DNA of 42,929 bases from Deltaproteobacteria bacterium (GTDB lineage Bacteria; Desulfobacterota; Desulfobacteria; Desulfobacterales; Desulfosarcinaceae), in the NCBI GenBank assembly GCA_020444075.1, contig JAHLLR010000045.1, positions 1 to 42,929 of the forward strand, in the 5' to 3' direction. Under the pieces are notes generated by a model. That model was not told the DNA's origin and made no database searches. It was given only the letters and a program-made list of their open reading frames with translations. Numbering within the stretch: position 1 is the stretch's first letter; each line of letters opens with the position of its first letter. Below, piece after piece: positions 32,567 through 40,643 of the stretch. The translations under genes and the position numbers were made by a program.

Positions 32567-35500
32567 TCGGAAAAATCATCGAACTGTCCGTCAAAAACAA
32601 GTTCCTGGTGATCCTGGCGACCCTTTTCGTCATTGCCGCCGGCATCTATGCCATCGCCCACACCCCCCTGGATGCCATTCCCGACCTGTCCGACGTGCAG
32701 GTGATCATCTTCACCGAATACGCGGGACAGGCTCCCCAGGTGGTGGAGGACCAGGTGACCTATCCGCTGACCACTGCCATGCTGTCGGTCCCGTTTGCCA
32801 AGGTCGTGCGGGGCTACTCCTTTTTCGGCATCTCCTTCGTCTACATCATCTTCGAGGACGGCACCGATCTCTACTGGGCCCGCAGCCGTGTGCTGGAGTA
32901 CCTGAACTTCGTCGCCGGACGCCTGCCCCGGGGGGTCACCCCCTCTTTAGGACCCGACGCCACCGGCGTGGGCTGGGTCTATGAATACACCCTGGAAAGC
33001 GACCGCCATGACCTGTCCCAGCTGCGTTCCATCCAGGACTGGTTCCTGCGCTACGAACTGGCCAGCGTGCCCGGTGTGTCCGAGGTGGCGTCCATCGGCG
33101 GGTATGTCAAGCAGTACCAGGTGGTCGTGGACCCCAACAAGCTGCGGGCCTACAACATTCCCATCCAGAAAATCCGCACGGCCATCCAGCGCAGCAACAA
33201 CGACGTGGGCGGCCGGCTGGTGGAAATGGGCGAGACTGAGTTCATGGTCCGGGGGCTTGGCTATATCAAGAGCATCGAGGACCTGAATGTCGTGCCGCTG
33301 GGTGTGAATGACCGGGGCATCCCCATCCTGCTGCGCAACGTGGCCACGGTGAGGCTCGGCCCGGAACTGCGGCGCGGCCTCGCCGACGACAATGGCCAGG
33401 GGGAAGTGGTGGGGGGCGTGGTCATCATGCGTTACGGGGAAAACGCCCTTCAGGTGATCGAAAACGTCAAGCGGCGGCTGGAAGCCCTCAAGTCCGGCCT
33501 GCCCCAAGGGGTTCGCATCAAAACCGTTTACGACCGGTCAGGTCTCATCCTGCGTGCCGTGCACAACCTCAAGCGCACCCTGATCGAGGAAAGCATCATC
33601 GTGGCCATCGTGTGCATCGTATTTCTTTTTCATTTCCGCAGCGCCCTGGTGGGCATCTTCACGCTGCCCGTAGGGGTTCTCATCAGCTTCATCATCATGC
33701 ACGGTCAGAAGATCAACGCCAACATCATGAGCTTGGGCGGCATCGCCATCGCCATCGGCGCCATGGTGGACGGTGCCATCGTGATGATCGAAAACGCCCA
33801 CAAGCACATCGAGCACGACGGTGGCAAGAAGCCGCACTGGGAGCTGATCACCGATGCGGCCAAGGAGGTGGGGCCGGCCCTGTTTTTCTCCCTGTTGATC
33901 ATTGCCGTGAGCTTTCTGCCGGTATTCACCCTGGAAGCCCAGGAGGGGCGGCTCTTCCATCCCCTGGCCTACACGAAGACTTATGCCATGATGGGCGCGG
34001 CCCTGCTGGCCATCACCATTGTGCCGATTCTGATGGGCTACCTGATCCGGGGCAAGATCAAGCCCGAAAATGAAAATCCGGTCAACCGTTTCCTGATCTG
34101 GATTTACCACCCCATCATCAAGGTGGTGCTCAGGAAAAAAGCCATCGTACTGATCGCCGCGGTGCTCATTCTGGCCGTGACCTGGATTCCGATCAAACGC
34201 ATGGGGTCTGAATTCATGCCTCCCCTTAACGAGGGCGACCTGTTGTACATGCCCACTACCCTGCCGGGCATCTCCATCACCAAAGCCAGGGAGCTGCTCC
34301 AGCAGACCGATCGGATTATTGCCGCCTTTCCCGAAGTGGAGAACGTGTTCGGCAAGATCGGCCGGGCGGAGACGGCCACGGACCCGGCACCGCTCAGCAT
34401 GATCGAAACCACCATCATGCTCAAACCCGAATCCGAATGGCGGGAAGGCATGACCATCGAGAAACTGGTGGAGGAACTGAACAATGCGATCCAGTTTCCC
34501 GGCCTGACCAACGCCTGGACCATGCCCATCAAGACTCGCATCGACATGCTCTCCACCGGGATCAAGACGCCGGTGGGCATCAAGATCATGGGTGAAGACC
34601 TGCAGGTGCTTTCCGATATCGGTGAAAAGGTGGAGGCCGTCATCCGCGACGTGCCGGGGACGCTGAGCGTCTACGCGGAGCGGGTCACCGGCGGCAATTT
34701 CCTGGACTACGAAATCCGGCGGGAAGAGGCCGCCCGCTATGGGCTCACGGTGGGTGATGTCCAGGACATCATCATGACCGCCGTCGGCGGCATGAACATC
34801 ACCCAGACCGTGGAGGGGCTGGAACGCTACCCGGTGAACCTGCGTTACGGCAGCGAACTGCGCGACACGCCGGAAAAATTACGTCGGATTCTGGTGCCCA
34901 CCCCCTCCGGCGCCCAGGTGCCCATCGCCCAGCTGGCCGACATCCGCATCGTCAAGGGGCCGCCGGTGGTCAAAAGCGAGAACGCCCGCAACAACGCCTG
35001 GGTTTTCGTGGACCTGCGGGGAATCGACGTGGGGACCTATGTCAAGGCCGCCCAGAAAGTTGTTCAGGAAAAAATCGTTCTGCCGCCGGGCTACAGCCTG
35101 GTGTGGAGCGGACAGTACGAATACATGATCCGGGCCGAAAAGCGCCTGATGATTGTGGTCCCGATGACTCTGCTGCTCATCTTCCTGCTGCTCTATTTCA
35201 ACTTCAAGGACATTTCCGAAAGCCTGCTGGTGATGCTCAGCGTGCCCTTTTCCCTGACCGGCGGGTTCTGGCTGATTTACCTTTTAGGGTATAACATGAG
35301 CGTGACCGTGGGCGTGGGATTCATTGCCCTGGCCGGCGTGGCTGCCGAAACCGGCGTGGTCATGCTGATCTATCTGGATATCTCTTACCGCAAGTTCAAG
35401 GAAAAATATGGAGACCGGTTCAACCGGCGTCATCTCAATGAGGCCATCGAAGAGGGCGCGGCCCTGCGGGTGAGGCCCAAGATGATGACCGTGGTGGCCA

Positions 35501-35670
35501 TCATGGCCGGTCTGGCCCCGATCATGTGGAGCCACGGGACCGGCTCGGAGGTGATGAAGCGCATCGCCGCCCCCATGATCGGCGGCATGGTCAGCGCAAC
35601 GATTCTTACCCTGATCGTGGTGCCCGTCATCTATGGGATCTGGAAGGGATGGCGGTTGCCGGAGGACTGA
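32563..35670 (+). CDS. cusA: CusA-like heavy-metal efflux RND pump
   Basis: A 1035-residue inner-membrane HME-RND transporter with 12 membrane segments and two large periplasmic loops. GAMVDGAIVMIENAHK in TM4 carries the proton-relay Asp. GRAETATDPAPLSMIETT and RIDMLSTGIKTPVGIK closely follow CusA and include two of its metal-relay methionine positions. The third cannot be placed without an alignment. It exports monovalent Cu/Ag, or possibly Zn/Co if the assignment within HME-RND is wrong, through CusB and a TolC-type channel. Its ATG overlaps the cusB stop (ATGA). The length is normal. The gene ends 142 bp before the Met/His-rich protein gene. Confidence 0.95.
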   Translation: MIGKIIELSVKNKFLVILATLFVIAAGIYAIAHTPLDAIPDLSDVQVIIFTEYAGQAPQVVEDQVTYPLTTAMLSVPFAKVVRGYSFFGISFVYIIFEDGTDLYWARSRVLEYLNFVAGRLPRGVTPSLGPDATGVGWVYEYTLESDRHDLSQLRSIQDWFLRYELASVPGVSEVASIGGYVKQYQVVVDPNKLRAYNIPIQKIRTAIQRSNNDVGGRLVEMGETEFMVRGLGYIKSIEDLNVVPLGVNDRGIPILLRNVATVRLGPELRRGLADDNGQGEVVGGVVIMRYGENALQVIENVKRRLEALKSGLPQGVRIKTVYDRSGLILRAVHNLKRTLIEESIIVAIVCIVFLFHFRSALVGIFTLPVGVLISFIIMHGQKINANIMSLGGIAIAIGAMVDGAIVMIENAHKHIEHDGGKKPHWELITDAAKEVGPALFFSLLIIAVSFLPVFTLEAQEGRLFHPLAYTKTYAMMGAALLAITIVPILMGYLIRGKIKPENENPVNRFLIWIYHPIIKVVLRKKAIVLIAAVLILAVTWIPIKRMGSEFMPPLNEGDLLYMPTTLPGISITKARELLQQTDRIIAAFPEVENVFGKIGRAETATDPAPLSMIETTIMLKPESEWREGMTIEKLVEELNNAIQFPGLTNAWTMPIKTRIDMLSTGIKTPVGIKIMGEDLQVLSDIGEKVEAVIRDVPGTLSVYAERVTGGNFLDYEIRREEAARYGLTVGDVQDIIMTAVGGMNITQTVEGLERYPVNLRYGSELRDTPEKLRRILVPTPSGAQVPIAQLADIRIVKGPPVVKSENARNNAWVFVDLRGIDVGTYVKAAQKVVQEKIVLPPGYSLVWSGQYEYMIRAEKRLMIVVPMTLLLIFLLLYFNFKDISESLLVMLSVPFSLTGGFWLIYLLGYNMSVTVGVGFIALAGVAAETGVVMLIYLDISYRKFKEKYGDRFNRRHLNEAIEEGAALRVRPKMMTVVAIMAGLAPIMWSHGTGSEVMKRIAAPMIGGMVSATILTLIVVPVIYGIWKGWRLPED

Positions 35671-35812
35671 AAACGTAGAACTGAGGACGGAAGACGGAAA
35701 ATCAATCGCTCTTATTCGTCAACATGGGATCGAGGATGGTGAACGAACATTGCTCAACAATATTTTTACCGCCGCATTTTAGCGGCATTTAACCAACTCT
35801 GGAGGTTTGATT

Positions 35813-36301
35813 ATGAAAAATCGGATATTTCTCATCGCGGTATTCATTGTTGCCCTGATCGCCGTTCCGGCCTTGGCCATGCAGGGGCACGACATGAAGT
35901 CCGGCGACAAAAACATGGACCATGGCGCTCAGGACATGCAGATGGACCATACGGGCATGGGCGGCACCTTCAAGCACATGGCCACGGAAGGGGGCATCGA
36001 TGCAGAATTCCAGGTGATGAGTCTGGCCAGCATGAACATGACATCAGACAAGGGGGAGACCCACCACATCATGGTTAACCTCAAGGAGACCGACGGCGGC
36101 GCACCCATCAAAGACGCCGTGGGTAAAATCAAAGTCGTGGGGCCCGACGGCAAGGAGCAGGTCAGTACGCTGAAGAATTACAACGGCATCCTGGCCGCCA
36201 ATTTCACCTTCAAGGAACCGGGAAAATACGGCGTCATCTGCCTGCTCAAGCACCAGGACAAAAAACAGGTGTTTAAGTTCTGGTACCATCACATGCAATA
36301 A
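35813..36301 (+). CDS. Met/His-rich periplasmic metal-binding protein, FixH/YtkA-like
   Basis: A 162-residue exported protein. A signal peptide ends near VPALA-MQ. The mature N-terminus is packed with Met, His and Asp (GHDMKSGDKNMDHGAQDMQMDH), a plausible Cu(I)/Ag(I) or Zn site. The rest is a beta-sandwich resembling YtkA/FixH-like domains (IMVNLKETDGGAPIKDAV, EPGKYGVICLLKH) and ends with WYHHMQ. It probably sequesters periplasmic metal or feeds it to the pump, a role comparable to CusF or ZraP though unrelated in fold. The ATG at 35813 follows GGAGG by 7 bases. A GCCGC/GCGGC hairpin (35771-35786) lies in its leader, so it may be expressed differently from cusA. Confidence 0.82.
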   Translation: MKNRIFLIAVFIVALIAVPALAMQGHDMKSGDKNMDHGAQDMQMDHTGMGGTFKHMATEGGIDAEFQVMSLASMNMTSDKGETHHIMVNLKETDGGAPIKDAVGKIKVVGPDGKEQVSTLKNYNGILAANFTFKEPGKYGVICLLKHQDKKQVFKFWYHHMQ

Positions 36302-36334
36302 GATAGTACATCGGACGGACGCCCGTGAACCTAT

Positions 36335-37351
36335 ATGCCCATGGACCTCAAAATCATTAAAATTGGCATCATCATTTTCCTTCTGGCGGCGGTGGCGGTG
36401 ATTCACCATCTGCCCATCCACGGATTCCTGGGCAGGCACATCCTGCACCGGGAGCTGTTTTTTTTCCCCATCGTGATGGCCGCCCTCTGGTTCGGCCTCA
36501 GAGCTTCCCTGATCACCGCCGTTGCCGCCAGCATCTTTTACGCCCAATTTTTTTACCACAACATCGATTCCAGCAGATTATCGGTAGCGGTAGTGGGGCT
36601 TCAGGTGGCCGGATTCAACCTCATGGCCCTGCTCACCGGCTGGATGGTGGACCGGCAGCGGCGTCAGCGGCGGGAACGGGATTTTTTGAACGAAACCTTC
36701 GGCAAGTACGTGTCAAAGGCGGTCCGGGACGAGATTCTCGGGGGGCGGGTGACCCTGAACGGTGAACTCAAGGAGGTGACCGTTTTGTTTGCCGACCTCC
36801 GGAATTTCACGCGGCTGGTCGAAACCCTTCCCCCCCGGGAGGTGGTCACGGTGATCAATGCTTACTTCAAGTCCATGGCCGAGGCCATCAACGCCCATCA
36901 CGGCCTGGTGCTCCAGTTTATCGGTGACGAAATCGAGGCCGTGTTCGGCGCGCCGGTGGCGCTGGAAAACCATCAGCAGTGGGCGGTCGATGCGGCCCTG
37001 GACATGAGAACGCGCCTGTCCCAGGTCAATCTCAACCTGGCCAACCAGGGATTCCCGCCGCTTCGGCACGGCATCGGCCTTCACACCGGCAACGTGGTGG
37101 CTGCCAACATCGGCAGCACCCAGAGGCTGTCCTACGCCCTGGTGGGAGAGACGGTGAACATCGCTTCGCGCATTCAGGATCTGAACAAGGAGTTCGACAC
37201 GGATATCCTCATCAGCGATGCCGTGCGTCAGGGCCTCAACCGGTGCATCGACATGAACCCGCTTCCGCCGGTAACCGTCAAGGGGGTGCGCGACCCGCTG
37301 CATCTGTTCAGTATCGACCCGCAGCCGTTTGTATGCGTGGAACCGCGATAG
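36335..37351 (+). CDS. Membrane-anchored class III nucleotide cyclase
   Basis: A 338-residue protein. The N-terminal 105 residues have three hydrophobic segments (about 7-25, 41-73 and 82-104) resembling DUF4118-type sensor membranes. A linker (FGKYVSKAVRDEI) leads to a class III cyclase domain (145-335). Metal-binding Asp154 (LFADLRNF) and Asp198 (FIGDE) and the catalytic Asn/Arg pair in VNIASR are present. The Lys that normally selects adenine is Gln194, so the base specificity is uncertain. The ATG at 36335 lacks a clear ribosome binding site; ATG 36341 is an alternative. It begins 33 bp after the Met/His-rich protein gene and so is probably the last gene of the metal operon. Confidence 0.85.
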   Translation: MPMDLKIIKIGIIIFLLAAVAVIHHLPIHGFLGRHILHRELFFFPIVMAALWFGLRASLITAVAASIFYAQFFYHNIDSSRLSVAVVGLQVAGFNLMALLTGWMVDRQRRQRRERDFLNETFGKYVSKAVRDEILGGRVTLNGELKEVTVLFADLRNFTRLVETLPPREVVTVINAYFKSMAEAINAHHGLVLQFIGDEIEAVFGAPVALENHQQWAVDAALDMRTRLSQVNLNLANQGFPPLRHGIGLHTGNVVAANIGSTQRLSYALVGETVNIASRIQDLNKEFDTDILISDAVRQGLNRCIDMNPLPPVTVKGVRDPLHLFSIDPQPFVCVEPR

Positions 37352-37449
37352 CGAGCGCATTCCCCACTGCTTGCGGCGGGGTTAGCGAGCGAACCGGAAA
37401 TCGATTTTCATCCTTGCGGTGAAGATTCCCCGCGGTTTGCCGCAGGGAG
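37349..37449. repeat. Paired hairpins between convergent cyclase and patatin genes
   Basis: TAGCGAGCG at 37349-37357 (including the cyclase stop codon) is repeated at 37383-37391 and flanks a CCCC...GGGG hairpin (37362-37381). A second, better hairpin follows at 37427-37449 (CCCCGCGG, TTTG loop, CCGCAGGG with one mismatch). Two imperfect copies of AACC-GAAA-T-GATTTT (37392-37412 and 37464-37482) also lie here. The region probably ends transcription from both sides, but its repeat content suggests a dispersed palindromic element. Confidence 0.45.
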
Positions 37450-37486
37450 GGTTCAATCAATTTAACCCGAAAATTGATTTTGAGGA

Positions 37487-38491
37487 TCACCTCTGCCGAA
37501 TAACCCCATCCGTGGGCATCTCCAGCAGCGCCCTGATATCTTCCATCTTTTCTTTCACACCGATGTAGCCTTCCTCGATGGCCAGCTCCACCTGGTCGAA
37601 GTCCATCATACTCAGGGCTCCCAACCGGGGCTGGACCAGGACGTCCGGCGGATCAACGGCCAGGTTGATGCGGGTGATGCGCTCCTGCATGATATTGATG
37701 GAGGTCATGACGGTGTCGATGATGTCGGGCATATTGGCATCGCGCCCGAGCAGTTCGTTGATTTTGTTTTTAAAATTGGTTTCCGCCGTTTCGTAGTAGT
37801 CGGTCAGCTTGGTCAGGAGTTCGCTATTGAATTTTGGCTCCTGATCCGATTTTTTCATTTGTTTTTTTTTCGGCGGTCTCATCCGCCGGGAGATGATTCC
37901 GCTGTTCAGGTCCACGGCGATGACCACATCGGCTTCCGTAGCCCGGGCGACCCCTACCGGTACAGGATCCACGATGCCCCCGTCCACCAGCCACCGATCT
38001 TTGAAACGGGCAGGCGCGAAAAGGCCCGGGACGCTCATGGTGGCCCGCAGGGCCTGGAGCAGGTTGCCCGATTTCAGCACCACCTTTTCTCCCCGCTGCA
38101 GGTCGGTGGCCACCATCATCACCGGGATGTTCAGTTCCGAAAAACGCTTAACGGCGGTGTGCATGGAGAAGAGTTCGGCCACCTTCTTGGTGCCGTCCAG
38201 CAGCCCGGAGCGCGGGAAGACCACATCAAAGTAGGAGAAAACTTTCTTGCCATCCATGCTCAGCACGAAGTGCTTGAGGCTGGCCAGGCTGCCGCTGGCG
38301 TAGATGGCTCCCACGTAGGAGCCGACGCTGCACCCGGAGATGAAGTCGATGGGAATGCCTTCTTCTTCCAGGGCTTCGATCGCGCCGATGTGCGCCCAGC
38401 CCCGGGATGAACCGCTTCCGAGAACCAGGGCGACGGTTTTGCGGGGGGGTTCAATTTTTGGATCTGGTGCCTGAAGTGTCTTGGGGTCCAT
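37487..38491 (-). CDS. Patatin-like phospholipase
   Basis: A 334-residue lipid acyl hydrolase of the bacterial patatin (RssA/YchK-like) family. GSGSSRGWAHIGAI gives the oxyanion hole, GCSVGS the nucleophile Ser55, and DGGIVDPVPV the catalytic Asp170. The C-terminal half adds a helical, basic extension (MRPPKKKQMKKSD) of about 120 residues beyond the catalytic core. There is no signal peptide. The ATG at 38489-38491 follows AGGAG by 8 bases; an in-frame start at 38551 has no site. It stands alone between convergent and tandem neighbours. It probably acts on membrane phospholipids. Confidence 0.9.
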   Translation of the reverse strand: MDPKTLQAPDPKIEPPRKTVALVLGSGSSRGWAHIGAIEALEEEGIPIDFISGCSVGSYVGAIYASGSLASLKHFVLSMDGKKVFSYFDVVFPRSGLLDGTKKVAELFSMHTAVKRFSELNIPVMMVATDLQRGEKVVLKSGNLLQALRATMSVPGLFAPARFKDRWLVDGGIVDPVPVGVARATEADVVIAVDLNSGIISRRMRPPKKKQMKKSDQEPKFNSELLTKLTDYYETAETNFKNKINELLGRDANMPDIIDTVMTSINIMQERITRINLAVDPPDVLVQPRLGALSMMDFDQVELAIEEGYIGVKEKMEDIRALLEMPTDGVIRQR

Positions 38492-38685
38492 TGGCCGCTC
38501 CTGAAGGGGTACGATGGAATGAATGTTACAATGGGAGGGCTCCGGGGTCAAACAAGAAAGGGCAGACGAAAGTCGATGGGGATCCAGGGACAGTAGAAAC
38601 GATGGGCCGAGAGGCCATCAGCCAAAGGTTGATGGATTCCGGCCATGCCATTCACCCCCTGGCTGTAGGCGGCAGCATTTATGTC

Positions 38686-40305
38686 TCAGGGCAACGGATC
38701 AGCCCATTGATTAGCCATGAGTTGATAACCGTTATCGTTGGGATGCACGGTATCCGTATAATGGGATGACAGCTCATAAAAATCGCCGTAAAGATCCGGA
38801 CCGAGAAAAATACTATCTCCAACGGTATTGGTGATTCCTATAATTTGGAGATTGTAATTTCGGATTAATGTGTCTCTAGTCGGATTCAGGTCCGGTGGAT
38901 TAGTGGGTAATATTTTAGCGATCCACACCTTTTTACTATCCGTAACGATCGTGTTGGCTATGGTTGCAACACTGCCTCCAAAGGCAGCAGGCGTGACACC
39001 GTCAAGGGAATCATTGGTGCCGATCAGCACCAGCACCTTGTTGGCGCCCGGGTGGCGATCCAGAATGGAATCGATTCTGTCCACTGCCTCCAAGGCCCTC
39101 TCCCCTTCGATACCTTCGTTAAAAACGATCTGGGGCCGGCCGGTTTTCGTCGTCAAGAGGTTGGCCAGACGGGCCTGGTACCCCTGGATGGAGACGATGC
39201 GTCCATCAGTGGAATCATTGTTCGAGTCGATTTCGTCGCCAACGCCGTTGGTAATGCTATCGCCCAGCGTAACATAGTAGTCACCGCCGGTGCCCACCGT
39301 CAAATTGACGTCGCTGTCGGCTTCCGTGCCATCGGCGTACCGCAAAACAGCAGTAACCATATGGTTTCCATTCGGCACCCCGGTAAACGAGGCGGAATAG
39401 ACGTTGCCCGATATGGCCGAGGCCGGTTTGCTGACGCCATCCCGGCTGAACACCACGCTGCCCCCGGCGGGGGTGTTGAGCACCACGGCCTCGACGGACA
39501 GGGTTGTGCCGTCATCCGGCGTCAGGGCAATGGAATAGGCCAGGGGAGAGGAGATGGCCACCGTCGGCTGTAGAGGGTTCTCGGTGATGAGGACATTGTC
39601 GAACCGGGCTTTATCCTGACAGTACAGGGCAATGGTTCCCGAAGATATCGGATTGGGATCCTTGACGGCGAAAACCGGGTCCCCGTCGATCCAGACGATG
39701 ATGGTGTCGCCGTTGACTTCGGCCGTCAGGGTCATCGCGTTACCGTCCACATAGCCAATTGAATTGACCGCCAAGGTTTCAAAAACATCGCCTTTGCGCT
39801 TCTCGAAACGGGTGAAGCCGAACTTGGCACTCATCGACACGCGATAGTAGTTTTGCGGGTTTTGATAGCGGAACATGATGCCGACGTCATTGCCCTCACT
39901 GGGGTCGGCATCAGGGTTGGGCAGCGGGGTGACGTCCACGCTGAACCGGTAAGAGGCGGGCAGCGTGTAAACGGGTGGGTCGACAAGCACAACAAAAGCA
40001 CCTGTGTGATAGGAGGTGATTCCTTGCAGCGCATCGCTTTCCAGGAAATTGCTCTGCAGCAGTTGACCATTTACCACCGCCCAACTGTCACCGTTCCCGG
40101 ATTCATCATAATGCGTCCATCGAGAACTCCAGCCGGCACCGTCGACAAACGAATCTGAAAATATCGTTGCCGGCGTCGGGTAGACGGGTGAAGGGTCTGA
40201 TTCCCCACCGCTCTCACCGCCGCCACCGCCGCCACCGCATCCTGACAGGGTCAACATGATTAAAATACAGATAACAGCAGCGCTTACTATTTTTTGAGAA
40301 TCCAA
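38686..40305 (-). CDS. SGNH-hydrolase lipoprotein
   Basis: A 539-residue surface lipoprotein. A signal peptide with lipobox TLSGC (Cys23) is followed by a poly-Gly stretch. A LamG/concanavalin-like sandwich (about 45-250: GIMFRYQNPQNYYRVSMSAKFG) and an Ig-like domain (about 255-335) come next. The C-terminal SGNH (GDSL) esterase domain has GDSITNG (Ser nucleophile), NEGIEGE, IGTND and DTVHPND (Asp/His). It probably deacylates polysaccharide or lipid at the cell surface. The start is a TTG at 40303-40305, supported by AAGG 8 bases upstream and by the full signal peptide; no ATG fits. It is a paralogue of the next gene. Confidence 0.85.
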   Translation of the reverse strand: MDSQKIVSAAVICILIMLTLSGCGGGGGGGESGGESDPSPVYPTPATIFSDSFVDGAGWSSRWTHYDESGNGDSWAVVNGQLLQSNFLESDALQGITSYHTGAFVVLVDPPVYTLPASYRFSVDVTPLPNPDADPSEGNDVGIMFRYQNPQNYYRVSMSAKFGFTRFEKRKGDVFETLAVNSIGYVDGNAMTLTAEVNGDTIIVWIDGDPVFAVKDPNPISSGTIALYCQDKARFDNVLITENPLQPTVAISSPLAYSIALTPDDGTTLSVEAVVLNTPAGGSVVFSRDGVSKPASAISGNVYSASFTGVPNGNHMVTAVLRYADGTEADSDVNLTVGTGGDYYVTLGDSITNGVGDEIDSNNDSTDGRIVSIQGYQARLANLLTTKTGRPQIVFNEGIEGERALEAVDRIDSILDRHPGANKVLVLIGTNDSLDGVTPAAFGGSVATIANTIVTDSKKVWIAKILPTNPPDLNPTRDTLIRNYNLQIIGITNTVGDSIFLGPDLYGDFYELSSHYTDTVHPNDNGYQLMANQWADPLP

Positions 40306-40402
40306 TCCTCATCCTTATTTAAATGCAGATTTCAATACTCAGGTATCCTGCAATATTTAATCAGCAAACCCCTCACATATGAATAAGAACAAATATCCCG
40401 GA

Positions 40403-40431
40403 TTTATAATGCTTAATTATGCAATTTGCAA
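40403..40431 (-). promoter_or_regulatory. Sigma-70 promoter of the SGNH lipoprotein gene
   Basis: On the minus strand TTGCAA (40431-40426), 17 bases, then TATAAA (40408-40403). The predicted start gives a leader of about 90 bases to the TTG start codon at 40305. It lies in the 338-base gap 40306-40643, which otherwise shows only AT-rich sequence and a short plus-strand frame with no domain. Confidence 0.65.
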
Positions 40432-40643
40432 TATCCTGTTGTTAAAGGAGCCAAAAGCAGCCTAACCGCGTCACGGTCGATGGTCCGACTTCATTTTTTC
40501 CGGATGCTTACGCTGCAACATGGCAAGCGTCCATTGGGCACCGATGAGGTTGTCTATCTTATACCGATGCGAATGACGGCATTCATTTACCGGCATTTCC
40601 ATTTAACGCGCCAAAAGATGCAATGGGATTCTGATTTTCAGAT

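Noticed and set aside
38407-38769. Short plus-strand open frames between the patatin and SGNH genes
   Set aside because: They overlap the patatin gene in antisense and have no ribosome binding site or domain.
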